Of a stretch of DNA of 64,000 nucleotides, positions 63,976-64,000 are shown one piece after another. The DNA comes from Roseobacter litoralis Och 149 (lineage in GTDB: Bacteria > Pseudomonadota > Alphaproteobacteria > Rhodobacterales > Rhodobacteraceae). How positions within the stretch are numbered: position 1 is the stretch's first letter; every line of letters begins with the position of its first letter. The stretch is taken from positions 1,302,001 to 1,366,000 of the forward strand of contig NC_015730.1 of the NCBI RefSeq assembly GCF_000154785.2, in the 5' to 3' direction. A model generated the notes under the pieces. It saw only the letters and a list, made by a program, of their open reading frames with translations. It was not told the origin of the DNA and made no database searches. The translations under genes were made by a program, and so were the position numbers.

Positions 63976-64000
63976 TTATAGCCAGTTGATGTCATTGAAT
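63976..64000 (-). CDS. 3' end of an upstream gene (partial)
   Basis: The last 25 bases encode ...FNDINWL and a stop, followed by AAAGGAG, the ribosome site of the GMC gene. This is consistent with a subunit-3 type partner of GMC sugar dehydrogenases, but eight residues do not allow an identification; frame and gene are inferred from position alone. Confidence 0.35.

Noticed and set aside
1..64000. tRNA or rRNA genes, CRISPR arrays, insertion sequences, prophage or phage attachment sites
   Set aside because: Intergenic gaps are all below 300 bases and show no cloverleaf-like, array-like or transposase-like content.

Overview
The window reads as a chromosomal segment of a marine alphaproteobacterium of the Roseobacter group (Rhodobacterales). 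The basis is the gene content and arrangement: a ctaC-ctaB-ctaG-ctaE oxidase/assembly operon without subunit I, mtnP-lysE-apt salvage genes, lysC followed by ptsP, an urtABCDE urea transporter, three-gene TRAP transporters, cobO/cobQ and a moderately high-GC coding style. This is inference from protein content; no rRNA marker is present. I see no tRNA, rRNA, CRISPR array, insertion sequence, prophage or replication origin, and no gene-free stretch above 300 bases (the longest are about 290, 273, 271 and 257 bases).

Layout. 1-2052 (minus): a 3-oxoacid CoA-transferase operon in which a LOV-domain sensor kinase gene sits between scoA and scoB. 2227-7815 (minus): topA, dprA, tldD. 8004-15511 (plus): cytochrome c oxidase subunits II and III with heme and copper assembly factors, a 54-residue membrane protein, SURF1, then thrC, an M16 peptidase and an acetyltransferase. 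15631-18481 (plus): an MBL-fold protein, a GlcD-like FAD oxidase and a Tat-exported YHS protein. 18482-20534 (minus): mtnP-lysE-apt. 20808-31050: a SulP transporter and a run of housekeeping genes (flavin reductase, GNAT, EcsC, Nudix, DUF1178, SDR, lysC, ptsP, AbrB-like membrane protein). 31047-41199 (minus): an ACT protein, a large chemoreceptor, urtABCDE and a small secreted protein.

41353-51622 is a catabolic island: iron alcohol dehydrogenase, aldehyde dehydrogenase, glutamine-synthetase-like ligase, TRAP transporter, N-formylglutamate-amidohydrolase-like enzyme, an RpiR regulator (divergent) and a gamma-glutamyltransferase-like hydrolase. Together they fit uptake of an amine or amino alcohol, its gamma-glutamylation, two oxidation steps and release of the product; this pathway is inferred. 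51739-53803: cobQ and cobO. 54001-60154 (plus): a polar amino-acid ABC transporter, a second TRAP transporter and a PEP-mutase/isocitrate-lyase-family enzyme. 60183-64000 (minus): a trimethylamine-dehydrogenase-like flavoprotein, a GMC oxidoreductase and the very end of a further gene.

Most of the window is ordinary core genome. The items most worth a second look are the LOV kinase inside the CoA-transferase operon (which also lacks the usual phospho-acceptor histidine), the gamma-glutamyl catabolic island, the altered iron-sulfur motif in the flavoprotein at 60183-62228, and several strong inverted repeats between genes.
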